Below, piece by piece: positions 1 through 11,902 of a stretch of 64,000 bases of DNA. Where the stretch lies: assembly GCA_015832175.1 (NCBI GenBank), contig WJXW01000007.1:1798001-1862000 (forward strand), written 5' to 3'. How positions within the stretch are numbered: the stretch's first letter is position 1; each line of letters opens with the position of its first letter. This DNA is from Paraphaeosphaeria minitans. Lineage: Eukaryota > Ascomycota > Dothideomycetes > Pleosporales > Didymosphaeriaceae. The notes below the pieces were generated by a model, which saw nothing but the letters and a program-made list of their open reading frames with translations, was not told the origin of the DNA and ran no database searches. Made by a program: the position numbers and the translations under genes.

Positions 1-1433
1 CGGCCTCACCGGCTCCCCCAAATCCTCCCCATCCCCAGCAAACGTATCATTCTCATGGACCCAAGTTTCTCTGCTGACCCTCCTCTGAGACTGCAAAGGC
101 GACTCCGGCAACGGCGTAGTTGCAGCATCGCTGCCATCGACCTCACCGCCCTGTCGGCGCGTCCCACTCGCCTGTACTTCCTGCAGCCTTATATCCGCAA
201 CGCGCCTATGCTGCGCTGTGCGAGCTCGCGTGTACGTCTGGAAGATAGACAGGATGGTGAGAAGAAGGTAGCCCGCCGCGCTAAAGCTGACCGTTAGTGA
301 TCTGTCACCTCACTACCGTGACCCACCGTAGATCATCAAAGTGGTAGACTCACACACACCCGGCGGCAATTGCAATCGCCCTCCGCGCACTCAGCGACCT
401 CTCCCTCGAGAGCCCCAGCTTGCTGATTGCCGCGCCTCTTTCTTCGTGCACGAAACACACGCTTCCTTCACTGAACCCTTTTTGTTGGAGGGGCCAGTCG
501 ACAGTCAAGGTCGATCCGGTGAAGTATAGGTACAGTAATATGTCAAATGCCTGCCATGCGCTAACGTACAGCGCCATCCTTGGACTCAGCGAAAAGCGAG
601 AGAAGAAGTGCGCGGAAGCGGCAGCGACCGCCATGAGAATGGTGGAGAGCGGAAGGATAAGGGCGTAGATTACGACATAACTATATCTCCATCATTACTA
701 TATCTGTTTCTATTTTCAGGGGGGGTTTTGGTGGTGATAGGGTGAGGTGGAGATAAGGGAAAAGAACACGTGATGGAAGTACCCTTTGGAGTCGAGGGCG
801 CTGAAGTTGCCGACCCAGTGTTTGTGAGCGCCCGTGAATTGGTTGTATTGCGTGTACATGGTGAAGGGGGGACGAAGGGTGTGGGGGTAGTCGACGTTGT
901 GGACGAAGGCAGAGTAGCATGTTTCGGTCTGCCTGTGTCGGCTCGTCAGTCTACGAATGTCATTGCGACCGAAAATCCGTCAGAGACGAGGTGAGACTAC
1001 TCACCCATTTCCCATACTCCGACAAACTACCCAGAATGTAGCACCCCAGCGCAAGCTGCGTCGCCGCGAGCAGCAAACTTACTAGTTGAAGATGCGGCGC
1101 AAATCTCGCAGTGCCTTCACTTCATTAGTCAAACTAATTTGCACGAGCAGACCATGTCGACGAGAGCAGTGGCTGGGTTGTCTACACCACAAGCTCAACT
1201 TACCAGTCCACTCCCTCGTTCCAGCCGCAGCTCAAAGCCCCCTCAGGCGCGAGGACTGGTGTCGTGCTGGAGGTGCCATTGTTCGGGGAGGGTTCGCCGC
1301 CGATGATACGTGCCAAGGGACTCAAGAAAAATGCACGACTATAAAAAGAGCCAGAAGAGCTTGGGTGCAAGAAATTGAGGTTGGACCAGCTGCTTTGCAG
1401 GTCGTGCAAGCAAGCAAAGTGCGCGGCGGACAT
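1..1433 (-). CDS. Multi-pass membrane protein of unknown function, 3' end cut by window edge
   Basis: I rebuilt five exons on the minus strand: 1433-1204, 1077-1005, 928-783, 680-360 and 301 to the window edge. All junctions are GT-AG and the phases agree. The start is the ATG at 1433, just after a probable 5'UTR intron ending in TTAG. Hydrophobic stretches are visible around LLLAATQLALGCYILG, VIYALILPLSTILMAVAAA, MALYVSAWQAFDILLYLYF and the last one near GYLLLTILSIF, followed by a polar, probably cytosolic tail rich in Arg, Gln and Glu. At least 357 residues are present and no stop is reached. I do not recognise the family. The exon with FTMYTQYNQFTGAHKHW looks like an extracellular or luminal loop between membrane segments. 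The model is supported by consistent phases, not by homology. Confidence 0.6.
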
Positions 1434-1714
1434 GGTGCTAAGGTTGTTGCTTAGCGGAGGACAGCCGGTACCTACCGTGGATAGAATGGGGATTGTTGGT
1501 TGGCGTGGGTTTGGGGGACCAGGGGATCTCGCCCCACGGCACACTGCTCAGAAGAAGGACGTATGTAAAATGTCTGAACGAGACAAGAGAAATAATCGAT
1601 AACTACATGAAAATACAGTCGGGGAAGCCTCGCTGCTACATACGCAAGATCCAATATAAGCACCAGAAACATACAGTGCTTTCGCCAAAGACATATTTTA
1701 CGTTCCTACTTCAT

Positions 1715-3182
1715 TCACAGGCGGCTGCGGGGCAGGGTGGGGAAATAGCGATCCGGCAGCCTGTTGCCGTACTCGTCGTAGCGGTAGTCCTCCTTCTCCT
1801 CAATCCAGACCTGCTCGCTTCAGCGGTTATCCTTAGCAATAGTCATTAAACGACTTACCTCGCGCTCATACTCCGGGTTCGGCGGCACTATTTGGATGTC
1901 ACGATTCAGCAACTCGTCGTCGCCAAAGCCAGGATCACCCTCGAACTTACGTCGGTAGTTCGCTGCGCCGCTGGGCTGCGGCGCCCCGTACTCAGCGTAG
2001 TCGTTGTAGCGGCTGTACTGGCCGAGCGCAGGCCGGCGGCTCTCGTTCTGCATCCAGGTGTCGCGCTCGGGCAGGCGGTCCTCGAAGGACTCCGGGCGGC
2101 GCCCCAGCGGCTCGCTGAAGCGGCGTTCCTCGTAGCGCTTCTCCTCATAACGGTCGGGGCCGCGCTCGTAGTAGCGCGCCTCTACGTGGTGCGGGTCGCG
2201 GGGATCGCGTTCAACATGCAGGCCACGCTCGACGTGGCGGTCGTCATGGCGGTTGTCCTGGTGGTGGGCCGCGTAGTGAGATTCGTGACGGGGATCCCGA
2301 CCTTGCTCGAGGGAGACTTCGCGCTCGTCGTAGCGGCTGGGGCGACCATGCTCGTCGACCCACGTCTCGCGCACGTCGTAGTGGCCGGGGTCGCGATGCT
2401 CGTGTTCGACGATGTGCTCCTCGACTCTGCGAGGCCCACGGCGGATAGTGTCGCGCTCGACCCACTCCTCACGCTCCTCAATAACCCTCCTCGGACCCCG
2501 CTCGTCGCGCTCGACCCATACCTCCCTCTCGTGCCTGTGCGGGCCCTCATGTCTCACATCGATGTCGATATCCACGTGCTTGTCCACGTGCACATCGCGA
2601 TGCGGGTCATGGCGGTCGTGCTTCTCGTGCTTGTCGTGGGATTTCTTGCTGCCATCCGGTTCCAGCCCCGTGAGATAGCCGATGACTTCGGTCAAGCTGG
2701 CGTGGGCGATGGAGACTTCCTTCTCCCTGTTCTCGAGCTTCTCCTTCTCGCTGATCAGCCAGTACACGCGGTGGCGCAGTCCAATGCGACGGCCCTCCTC
2801 GATGTCACCTCTCACGCGCTCTGTGTGCGGCGTGATGTTCTCCAAGGCGCCACGCACATCGCGCATGCAACCGTACACCCACTTTGCCTTCTCTGGGTTC
2901 GCCTCGAGCGCATCGTGGACTTCTTTGACGGCGAGCAGACGGCGCACTTCGTCGAGGTCCTGTGAAATCACAAACGATTAGCAGCTGCGCCACTGGCGTA
3001 GTTAAGGGACTCCTCACAGATTGAACACGGCCAATCAAGCGTACGTAAACAGCGTTCGCGGGGCCAACATCGCGCAGACGCTTCGCCCTGTACATGAACT
3101 CTCCAAGCTTGTAGGCGCCTCCAAGTGCTGCCACAGCACCGCCGGCGGACAGCAGCTTCCCCAAGTCGTTTCCTCGGGCCAT
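1715..3182 (-). CDS. Conserved-looking hypothetical protein with charged His/Arg/Glu repeats
   Basis: Three exons (3182-3018, 2959-1859, 1810-1715) join in phase 0 to give 453 residues. The last intron uses GTAAGT and removes an apparent stop, after which the frame ends with a short YGNRLPDRYFPTLP-like tail. The N-terminus has one weakly hydrophobic stretch (LLSAGGAVAALGGAYKLG), then a helical charged region up to about residue 150. The centre is a low-complexity field of HD, HER, VDR and EER words with imperfect repeats such as WVERDERGPRR and WVERDTIRRGPRR. The C-terminal third is rich in Arg, Tyr and Glu. No enzymatic motif is visible. The long open frame on the opposite strand (1892-2965) is a mirror of the repetitive codons and is not a gene. 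Function unknown. Confidence 0.8.
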
Positions 3183-3525
3183 TGCGGTGGAGACTCGCCG
3201 TCAGCTTGCCAATGCGAGGACGGCAGGAAGTCGGAGGGCGGGGTGTGGCCTGAGCGGGCTCAATGCTGGGAATGGTAGCTTGTGAAGCTTCGCGTATCGT
3301 GTCGCAGCATGCCGCGCACGCTAGGGGACGCTGGCAGAGGTGTTGTGGTGGAGATGCAGCTGTTGTTGTCAGCTAAACTGGGGGGCTGGGAGATGACCCT
3401 AACCGCATGAGGCACTTCGTAAACTCCATCCGGGGAGCTGCATACGCGGCGCTACGACATCAAAACCGCTACAACTCTACAGCGCAGCTGTTTTCATCTA
3501 CACTTCTACATATACAGAGGGCTAT
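3183..3525. other. Intergenic, tandem minus-strand genes
   Basis: This is the promoter side of the charged-repeat gene and the 3' side of the coiled-coil gene. I see no further gene or repeat. Confidence 0.6.
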
Positions 3526-5181
3526 TCATCTCCCGTGCTTCGCAATAAATGCCCTCACCTTCGGGTCGCTCAAGCTTAGTTCGTTCGCCTCGGCATTCAG
3601 CAATTGCTCGCTGGCATCGTCCAATTCTTGATCCATCTTCTCCAGCTCCCTCTCCAATTTTGAATCAGTCAGATTCACCTGCCGGAACGGAGTGTGCTTA
3701 TACAGTGGACCAAATATCAATCGCAAATCAGCATCTGCCTTGCTGAACCGTTCGGCGAGTACGGCTTGCGTTGAGCTCGAATCTGAATCGTAGAGATCTT
3801 GTAGCTTCTTCGATCGTTCAATTTGAGTCTCGGCTAGAGATTTTTGCAGAGCTTTAACGCTATCCTGATTGAACGAGATACTCGCGTGTCGAAGGGCATC
3901 TTGAAGAGCTACCGGCAAGTCGAGTGCTTTAGTTGGCTTCAATTTCAGCGCAGGTGAGAAGATGGAGTTGCGACTGGATTTTGCGCGCCGTATCCCTGGC
4001 CCTGACACTTCTTTGGTCATGTCCTGCATACGTTTCGCAGTAACCTGGTTGATATGCGCTACTGCTTCCTGGAACTCGTCGACGTTTTTGGTGTAGGTTG
4101 TTACCGTATCAAGGCGCTTAGCCATGTAGTCCAAGGTGGTGACCACATAGTTGAGCCAGGCACTGCGGGCCTGATTGGCATCTCGCTCCTTCCGCTCTTG
4201 CATGTCCTTCATTGGCTTGCGCAGCTCATGGTCGACCACCATCTCGGCCACTGAGGCGATCTCGGTGTGCAGATCTTCAAGCTCTGTCTTCAGAGCTGCC
4301 TTTCGCTCTCCAAGCTCTTCTTCAGATGCAACGATGAGGTCTCCAGGGGAATAGTCTGTCAAGCTGGTGAGGTAAACCGTATCTACTTTGGCTTTGATCT
4401 CTGCTGTGCGGTACGAGATCACAGCTTTGCACCATTGCTCAACGGACTTTTCGTCCTCGCTGACTTCAGGTTCGGTCACAATCTGAGAGACGATAGCCGG
4501 TAAACGGCTCAGTATTTGATCGTCTGAGGTGAGGCGCTCTGTCAGATAGCTTCTTAGCATAGCTTTTTCAGTGTCAATGTCGCGCTGGGCATCAGCGAGT
4601 TGTTCGTGGATCGTTGTGGACACATCGTTGACCTGGAGGACTCAGCACAGCCAACATGAAGTTTTGAAGTCCACATACAGATGCATCAAGTCTAGCTTTC
4701 TCTTGATTTTTTCTGCGTCTCCTTTCGTTGCGTTCATGCTCAACATCCAAGTTTGACTTATCGAGAGCCTTCAATTTCATGAGCGCGTCTTTCTGAGCTT
4801 CAAGCACTTTGCATTGCTCTTCGATCGCTGCAGTTGATGTCTGCAACGAGCCTATCGCCGAAGCGAGCTCATGGTCTAAGATGGGACGGACAGGTTCCTC
4901 TTCGGCCTCATACTGATGCAAGATACTCTTCTTCTTTAAAGTTTGGTATCTAACCAGTGTCATTATTGATAGCTGCACTGGATTCTATACACTTACAGTT
5001 CCAGCTCTTCCTTTGTCAGCAACGTATCCTCGTGCAAATATTCTTCGACCCACTCCGCAGCTTCCCTCTTCATATCGTCGTCTTCGAACGCAAGAAGTAC
5101 ATTGTCGAGATCTAGATTCGAATCCAGACCTCGCTCTTCCAGTACGTTTAGCAAGTGATGCGCCGCCCGCTCTTCAGCCAT
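3526..5181 (-). CDS. Coiled-coil protein resembling augmin (HAUS) complex subunit 3
   Basis: Three exons (5181-4997, 4949-4679, 4632-3526) give 520 residues. The N-terminal 60 residues form a small acidic helical domain ending in EEYLHEDTLLTKEELELYQ. This has the same layout as HAUS3, where the N-terminal domain ends in a similar NVLS-x-x-ELEAF segment followed by a short linker and ILDH/ILEG-like sequence. The rest is almost entirely predicted coiled coil with Glu/Lys heptads, plus a short basic Ser-rich break near residue 300. Augmin recruits gamma-tubulin to existing microtubules in the spindle, and Aspergillus has such a complex. The assignment rests on N-terminal pattern and architecture only; another coiled-coil mitotic protein is possible. 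It shares a 200 bp divergent promoter with thymidylate synthase. Confidence 0.8.
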
Positions 5182-5381
5182 GGTGCCGGAGGTGTTGTGT
5201 TGATGATTTGATGTTTAGCGGTGAGGACCAATCGAGATAGCTCACTATTCCCACTCCGGCGGGCCGCACCTGCCAGTCGCGCAGTCGCGCTTTCCAGCCG
5301 TGACGCGTAGCACGCCTAATTATCTTAGGTACAACCTTCGGATACTCCTCAGCTTTCACCCTTCCTTCGCCCATAGCCATC
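5182..5381. promoter_or_regulatory. Bidirectional promoter between HAUS3-like gene and thymidylate synthase
   Basis: Two start codons face away from each other across 200 bp. The plus-strand leader is pyrimidine-rich just before the ATG at 5382. No TATA box stands out. Confidence 0.5.
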
Positions 5382-6437
5382 ATGTCGCCTTCCGCCATAG
5401 AAACCGTGATCTCGTCTTCTGCCGTGCTCTCGTCTTCTCCCGCCCCAGAAGCCACCATGGAAATGTCCACATATGGCACATCGAGCACACAATCCCACCC
5501 CACACACGAAGAATACCAGTACCTGAACCTAATTCGTGATATCCTCCAAGATGGCGAGCACCGCCCCGACCGCACCGGCACCGGCACATACTCCATCTTC
5601 GCGCCGGCACAGATGAAATTCGCCCTGTCCCGCCCCTCCACCGACCCCTCACAACCGCCCGAGCTCATCCTCCCCCTCCTCACCACAAAGCGCGTCTTTC
5701 TGCGCGCCGTCGTAGCCGAACTCCTCTGGTTTGTCGCAGGCACCACATACTCCAAGCCTCTCTCAGACGCCGGCATCAAAATATGGGACGGTAACGGCAG
5801 CCGCGAGTACCTGGACAGCGTCGGGCTCTCTCACCACGAAGAGGGCGATCTCGGGCCCGTGTATGGCTTCCAGTGGCGGCACTTTGGCGCCGAATACAAG
5901 GGGCACGATGCAGACTATACCGGCCAGGGCGTCGACCAGCTGGCGGAGGTCATTGATAAGCTAAAGAACAAGCCGTATGACCGTCGCATTATTCTCAGCG
6001 CGTGGAACCCTGCGGACTTGAAGAAGATGGCCCTCCCGCCTTGCCACATGTTTGCACAATTCTACGTGTCGTTTCCGCAGGCGAAAGAGGGCGAGGAGAG
6101 GAAGAGGGGCGTGTTGCACAGTATCCTGTACCAGCGGAGCTGCGACATGGGGCTCGGCGTCCCCTTCAACATCGCGAGTTACGCGCTGCTGACCCACATG
6201 CTGGCTCACGTGTGCGATCTCACGCCCGGGACGTTCACGCATACGATGGGCGATGCGCATGTGTACGCCGATCACGTCGATGCGTTGAAGGTGCAGCTGG
6301 AGAGGGAGCCGAAGGAGTTTCCGACGCTGAAGATAAATAAGGAGATCGGGTGCAGTATTGATAGCTGGAAGGCGGAGGACTTTGAGGTAGTGGGGTATAA
6401 GCCGCATGCGGGAATTGCGATGAAGATGAGTGTATGA
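5382..6437 (+). CDS. Thymidylate synthase
   Basis: Single-exon gene of 351 residues. It converts dUMP to dTMP using methylene-tetrahydrofolate, the last step of de novo dTMP synthesis. The first ~45 residues are a Ser/Thr-rich extension, and the ThyA fold starts at [13 protein letters not shown]. Signature parts are the [13 protein letters not shown] phosphate loop, the [19 protein letters not shown] helix, the catalytic cysteine in [10 protein letters not shown] (Cys221), the [14 protein letters not shown] block and the C-terminal [14 protein letters not shown], which closes the active site. All expected residues are present and the length is normal for fungi. The family assignment is certain; the start could be slightly further in. 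Confidence 0.96.
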   Translation: MSPSAIETVISSSAVLSSSPAPEATMEMSTYGTSSTQSHPTHEEYQYLNLIRDILQDGEHRPDRTGTGTYSIFAPAQMKFALSRPSTDPSQPPELILPLLTTKRVFLRAVVAELLWFVAGTTYSKPLSDAGIKIWDGNGSREYLDSVGLSHHEEGDLGPVYGFQWRHFGAEYKGHDADYTGQGVDQLAEVIDKLKNKPYDRRIILSAWNPADLKKMALPPCHMFAQFYVSFPQAKEGEERKRGVLHSILYQRSCDMGLGVPFNIASYALLTHMLAHVCDLTPGTFTHTMGDAHVYADHVDALKVQLEREPKEFPTLKINKEIGCSIDSWKAEDFEVVGYKPHAGIAMKMSV

Positions 6438-6898
6438 TTGTGGGAATATGTATGAAGCTATTATTAGGCTTGGGATGTGTATGAATGTGGGAACATGATC
6501 ATCTTCAGGTACAGAGCGACTAAGTTTTCCAACATAGTACCAAATCTGTTGATGATAGCTCCACCTTGAAACCACAGTCACTTGCTGAGTACACATTCGA
6601 AGAGGGCGGTTCCCGGCTATACTTGCGGACCAAGGTTCCGCGATGTCCCAGCAAAGGCAACTCGCGAAGCAATGGACATCATACACAATAATTAGCTTCA
6701 CCTGCTGTAGGAAAAAGACCTCACGAATTCAATTCCTGGAATTTTCTGCGGTCGTGCTTACAACGCAGTTACTCGCACAATAGCAAGGATCTCGGAGGGT
6801 ACCCGGCAGAATTTTTACGAAGAACCCGCATTTTGAATTGAAGAGAGCATACCTTGGAGCAATGCCGAGGATGACCCTCAAGCGCATACCTGAAAATC
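6438..6898. other. Convergent intergenic region
   Basis: It lies between the stops of thymidylate synthase and the PxpA-like gene. I see no coding signal or repeat. Confidence 0.6.
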
Positions 6899-7759
6899 TC
6901 ACTGTATTTGGTAGTGGCTCGCATTAAACTGGTCGACGATCTCGCGCGCTGCTTTCACAATGGCCACTGCGCCGGGCGAGTCTGAGTGACAGCATAGCGA
7001 GACCTCGTAGTCGCCCACTGGAAGCTGCAGCTCCTCGCCGGTAACCGTTGTTACAGTCGCATTCTCCACTTGACTACGTACGTGTCTTTTCGTCTCATCA
7101 GGATGCCATGGTCTAGATGTGGTCAGCACTGTGCTGTTGTTGTATCCACGCCACCTACTTCTTCTTCCTGTCAATGACCAGCGTGTTGTCATTGTTGTAT
7201 TTTACATCGCCATATAACTCCGCGACGAATGGCAAGCCCATCTCTTTTGCAACTTCTTCGTGTAGCGTGCCAGCAAGCCCGAACACAGTCATGCCCTTGG
7301 GTACGCCAGCGTATACCGCGCGGCATACCTCTTTATCCCGGTACATCATCCCGTATAATACACCGTGTGGTTTCACGTGATGAAGCGGTACATCCTCAGC
7401 GTCGAGGAACGCTTTGAGGGCTCCGACTTGATATCGTACGGCGGCCGTGAGCTCTTCGGGAGACATTTTGATTTCGCGGCGTCCAAAGCCTTGGATGTCG
7501 GGCAAGCCAGGATGCGCACCCACGGCTATGTTGTGCTTCTTGCATGCCAGGACGGTTTGGTGTATGATCAAGGGGTCACTGTGCTTCTTAGTACAGCTAC
7601 CGGTACGGGCCTAGAGACAGCATACCCAGCGTGAAAGCCACAAGCAATGTTCGCATGGTCGATAAACGGTATCAACTCATCATCTGGGCCACATTTGAAG
7701 TTTCCGTAACCTTCCCCCAGGTCTACATTGATCTTGACTGGGTGCTTGATTGCTGGCAT
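6899..7759 (-). CDS. LamB/YcsF family protein (PxpA-like, 5-oxoprolinase subunit A type)
   Basis: Three exons (7759-7626, 7578-7159, 7112-6899) give 255 residues, the usual length for this family. It opens with the VDLGEGYGNF metal-site strand, then ANIACGFHAGDP, where the first intron splits the Gly codon. These are followed by VGAHPGLPDIQGFGRRE, HVKPHGVLYGMM and FVAELYGDVKYNNDNTLV, and it ends with YEVSLCCHSDSPGA. In bacteria PxpA works with PxpB and PxpC as an ATP-dependent 5-oxoprolinase. Here the divergent neighbour, 289 bp away, encodes fused PxpC and PxpB domains together with biotin carboxylase, which strongly suggests that the two proteins act together. The true substrate in fungi is not shown by the sequence. 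Confidence 0.93.
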
Positions 7760-8048
7760 CGTGAGTTCCTGTCGTTGGTAGAAGACACGCAGCGGCTTCC
7801 CTTAGCCCGCCATGATGAACAATTGACAAAGCTCCTGAGCCCCCCACTCTACCCTGCTTTTATGACGTTGCATGGAGCCGAGAGGGGTTGGAGGGCCAAT
7901 TGCGGGAGGAGTGCAGCGGGGCCGCAACGAGAGATAGGGAATCGGCATTGGGCGGGGTTTTAAACATGCGCCCTTAACGCCATCGTGCCTTTGCGCGTAC
8001 CTATACACAGGACTGTACCGAGACTGCACTCTTGAGCTCGGAATCACG
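7760..8048. promoter_or_regulatory. Shared divergent promoter of the PxpA-like / biotin carboxylase pair
   Basis: 289 bp separate the two start codons, so both genes are probably controlled together. I see no clear operator motif. Confidence 0.55.
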
Positions 8049-11000
8049 ATGGATAAACTCAAGACACTTCTCATCGCCAACCGGGGCGAGATTGCGGTAT
8101 GTGAACACGCGGAAGCCCGTCGGAACGTCGGAAGTCGACACTATCGATAGTTACCTAAGATACGCTGACATCATCAACCTTGCAGGTCCGCATCTGCAGG
8201 ACAGCCAGAAAGCTCAACATCAAAACCATCGCAATATATTCAGAAGCTGATGCCGCATCGCAGCACGTTCGCGATGCCGACGAAGCAGTTCTGCTGCCGG
8301 GGAGCAATGCGACGGCTTACATAGAGGCAGAGTCTATCTTGCGAATAGCGAAGGAAAAAGGCGCAGACGCCATCATTCCTGGATACGGATTCTTGTCGGA
8401 AAATGCGCACTTTGCGCGACTGGTTGGCGAGGCCGGCATTGCGTGGGTAGGACCGTCGCCCGAGTCCATTGAGGCCTTTGGGATCAAGCATACAGCAAGA
8501 GCGCTAGCTGAGAAAGCAAACGTTCCCATCGTGCCAGGCACCAAAGGTCTCGTTGAAGATGAAGATGCGGCCATGAAAGAAGCGGAACGGATACAGTTCC
8601 CCGTGATGCTGAAGGCTACCGGTGGCGGTGGTGGCATGGGGCTTATCACCTGCAACACGGTGGAAGAAGTACGCGAGGGTTTTCGAATGGTACAATCGCG
8701 AGGCAAGACTCTATTCAAGAACCCTGGTGTTTTTATCGAGGCTTTCTACCCTGCCAGTCACCACATCGAAGTCCAGGTTTTTGGGAACGGGCAGGGCCAA
8801 GCGATCCACTTTGGCGAGCGCGAGTGTTCGATACAAAGACGGCACCAGAAGGTCATCGAGGAATGTCCGAGCCCATTGGTAGAGAAATGGCCCGATCTAC
8901 GAGCGAAGCTGGGCGATGCAGCTGTCCGCCTGGCCGAGTCAATTCAGTACGGGTCGGCTGGAACTATTGAATACCTGGTAGATGACAAGTCTGGTGACTT
9001 TTTCTTCTTAGAGATGAACACACGACTTCAGGTGGAGCATGGCATAACTGAGCTCTGCTATGATGTTGATCTGGTGGAGCTCATGCTGAGGCAGGCAGAC
9101 GCGCAGCTCAGAGGTCATAACGGGCTCGACGGCAACATACTCAAGCAGATGCAGCCAGCTGGACCGTCGGGTTTCGCAATCGAGGCTCGTGTATACGCAG
9201 AAAACCCGCTGAAAGATTATGCGCCCTCCCCAGGTCTGCTCCAGAAAGTTGAGTGGAAGACGATTCCTGGCAGTCGCGTTGACACTTGGGTCTTCACCGG
9301 TTCTCGCATCACGCCCAACTACGACCCTCTCATAGCAAAGGCCATGGTTCATCGCGCATCTCGTGATGACGCTATCTCGGGAATGCACGAACTCCTTACT
9401 CAATCAGTCATCTGTGGGCCACCCACAAACCTCGAATTTTTGGCCAACATTGTGGAGGATCCACGCTTCCGTGCGGGCAACACCATGACCAATTTTCTTC
9501 GGGACTTTGAATACGCCCCTCATGCAATCGATGTGATTTCTGCTGGCGCCTACACCCTCATACAAGACCTCCCCGGAAGGCCGACAGTTGGTAAAGGTAT
9601 ACCGCACTCCGGGCCCATGGACCCCATGGCATTTCAGATTGCGAATCTTCTCGTTGGCAACCCACGTGGCAAGGAGGGTCTCGAGATTACCTTGAGCGGG
9701 CCCGAGCTACGTTTTGTAACTCCCGCTATTGTAGCACTGTGCGGTGCATCCACGGAAGCATCCTTAGAAGGCAAAGAATTCCCCATGTGGACCAGCGTCA
9801 AGCTCGAAGCCGGAGCCAGACTCAGGATCGGCAAAATGACGGGCGGTGGATGTCGCTCATATCTAGCTGTGTACGGGGGCTTCTCTTCCATTGCAAGCTA
9901 CTTCGGCTCCAAGTCGACCTCTCCGCTCGTTGCTATAGGTGGCTATCAGGGACGAGCGCTCGCACCGGGCGATCTGTTGCAGATCTCAGATTCTATCCCC
10001 GAGCACTTTGCGTGCACCTCTCTACCAGAACATCTTCGGATGAGCTACAGAAACGATTGGGAGATATCGGCTATGGTCGGGCCACATGATGAAGGTTATT
10101 TTGCACCCGAGTTCATCAAAACCATTTACGACACGAAGTGGAAGGTCTCTCACAATGCGTCGCGCAGTGGCATCCGCCTCATCGGACCTGTGCCGAAGTG
10201 GGCGCGCGCGGATGGTGGCGAAGGAGGGGCCCATCCAAGCAATCTCATTGAGTATGGCTACCCACTGGGCACGTTGAATTGGACCGGCGATGATCCATGT
10301 ATCTTTCCTGTAGATTGTCCCAACTTTGGCGGCTTCACCAGTAGTACAACTGTGATCAAGGCTGATTGGTGGAAGCTTGGGCAGATCAAAGCAGGAGACA
10401 CTGTCAAGTATGTCCGGCTCGGCATACAAGATGCGCTCAAGAAGAGGAGGCGGAACAACGACTTCCTTGATTCGATTGCCAAAGCCATCGAGGCCAATGA
10501 TTTCAAAGGCATGGAGAGCTTGCAAAACAACCATGTCAGCTTCCACGAGGGTGACATAGGAAGGGCCGTAATCTGGGAAAAAGAAGCCGACGTCACCACG
10601 CCTAGAGTTCGCTATCGTCAAGGTGGCGATGACCACATTCTCGTCGAGTATGGTGATGAGTCCTTCGACCTGAACCACAGGTGCCGTGTCACTGCCCTAG
10701 AAAACACTTTGAATTCAGAGGCGACTCCTGATGACATCAAATCAAACTTGCTCAACACCGTTGGCTGCTGCACCTCATTACTGATCTATTACAACGGTGC
10801 CAAGCTTCCCCGGGTGGATCTTGTCGCCTATCTAACAGACGTTGAATCAAAATTGGGTGACCTGCACTCTACGAAAGTACCGACCCGCGTCTTCAAGCTC
10901 CCGATCTCCTTCGAATCGAAACTCCAAGATGAAGCGACTCAGCGCTACATAACGAATCAACGCCCACATGCACCTTATCTGCCCGACAATCTGGCGTTTG

Positions 11001-11902
11001 TGGCAAAGAATAACGCATTCACAACGCAGCAACTCAAAGACATCTATCTCAGTGGGCAGTTTATGGCCGTCGTTGTCGGCTTCTTCTGTGGCAACACGGT
11101 CTCACTACCCGTGGATCCACGGCAGCGTATTTCCGCACCCAAGATGAACCCGAGCCGCGTGTTCACGCCCGAGGGAACGGTCGGTTGGGCGGGTAGCTGC
11201 ATGTCGATCTACCCGGTTGATTCGCCAGGTGGATATCAAATGACCGGTCGCACAGTGCCGTGCTGGGACTACTACTCTTACAAACCTGGCTTCACCGAAC
11301 GGCCATGGATCTTCCGCGACTTCGACATCCTCACGTTCTACCAGGTGAGTGAGCAGGAACTTGATATTCTGCTCGGCAAGTTCAGGGCCGGTAAGTACGA
11401 TTGGGAGTATGACGAGGTTGAGTTCGACATGGCCGAGCACAACAAGCTACTCGAGCAAACCATGGATGAAGTAAAGAAGATTAGAGCAAGGCAGGCGGTG
11501 GCACAAGAAGATATGACAAAGGCAGAGGACGACAGCTTGGAGCGCTGGCGGGAAGAAAAGGCGGAAAGTCAGGTCGATGAAGGGACCGTAGAGAAACTAC
11601 TGGATGACCCGAATATCGTCAGTGTCAAAGCGCCCGTCGATGCGAATGTGTGGAAGGTTGAGGTGGAGGAAGGAGACGAAGCAGGCGAAGAGACCGTAGT
11701 AAGCAAACAGCTGCGACTAAACTTTTCCCATGCTGATCTTGCATAGATTGTGACTCTAGAAGCGATGAAGCTCGAGATTGCAGTCAAGACACCAGAGTCA
11801 GTAACGAAGACTGGGAAACTGAAGGTTGAGAAGGTACTGGTGAAGCCAGGCGACACAGTGACGGCTGGTGGTCATCTCGCATTACTGAGGCGTAGTGGAT
11901 AA
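8049..11902 (+). CDS. Biotin carboxylase-PxpC-PxpB-biotinyl fusion (urea carboxylase-like)
   Basis: Three exons (8049-8096, 8186-11698, 11747-11902) encode 1238 residues. Biotin carboxylase spans about residues 1-450, with the ATP-grasp loop KATGGGGGMG near 158 and EMNTRLQVEHGITE near 292. An AHS2/PxpC (KipA-like) domain runs from about 464 to 780, an AHS1/PxpB (KipI-like) domain from about 820 to 1065, and a C-terminal biotinyl domain carries EAMKLE with the biotin lysine at 1195. The last intron lies just upstream of that motif, so the biotin site depends on correct splicing. The layout is that of urea carboxylase, but there is no allophanate hydrolase domain as in yeast Dur1,2, and the partner next door is PxpA-like. 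It may therefore be a lactam- or amide-processing carboxylase rather than a urea enzyme. Domain calls are firm; the substrate is inferred. Confidence 0.93.

Noticed and set aside
1892..2965. 357-codon plus-strand open frame opposite the charged-repeat gene
   Set aside because: It is a mirror of repetitive codons on the real minus-strand gene; its product is a featureless Val/Ala-rich chain and it has no splice or start support.
5174..5779. 201-codon minus-strand frame over the thymidylate synthase start
   Set aside because: Antisense shadow of a certain gene, with low-complexity product.
6002..6701. Open frames on both strands across the 3' half of thymidylate synthase
   Set aside because: Shadows of the real coding frame; no independent motif.
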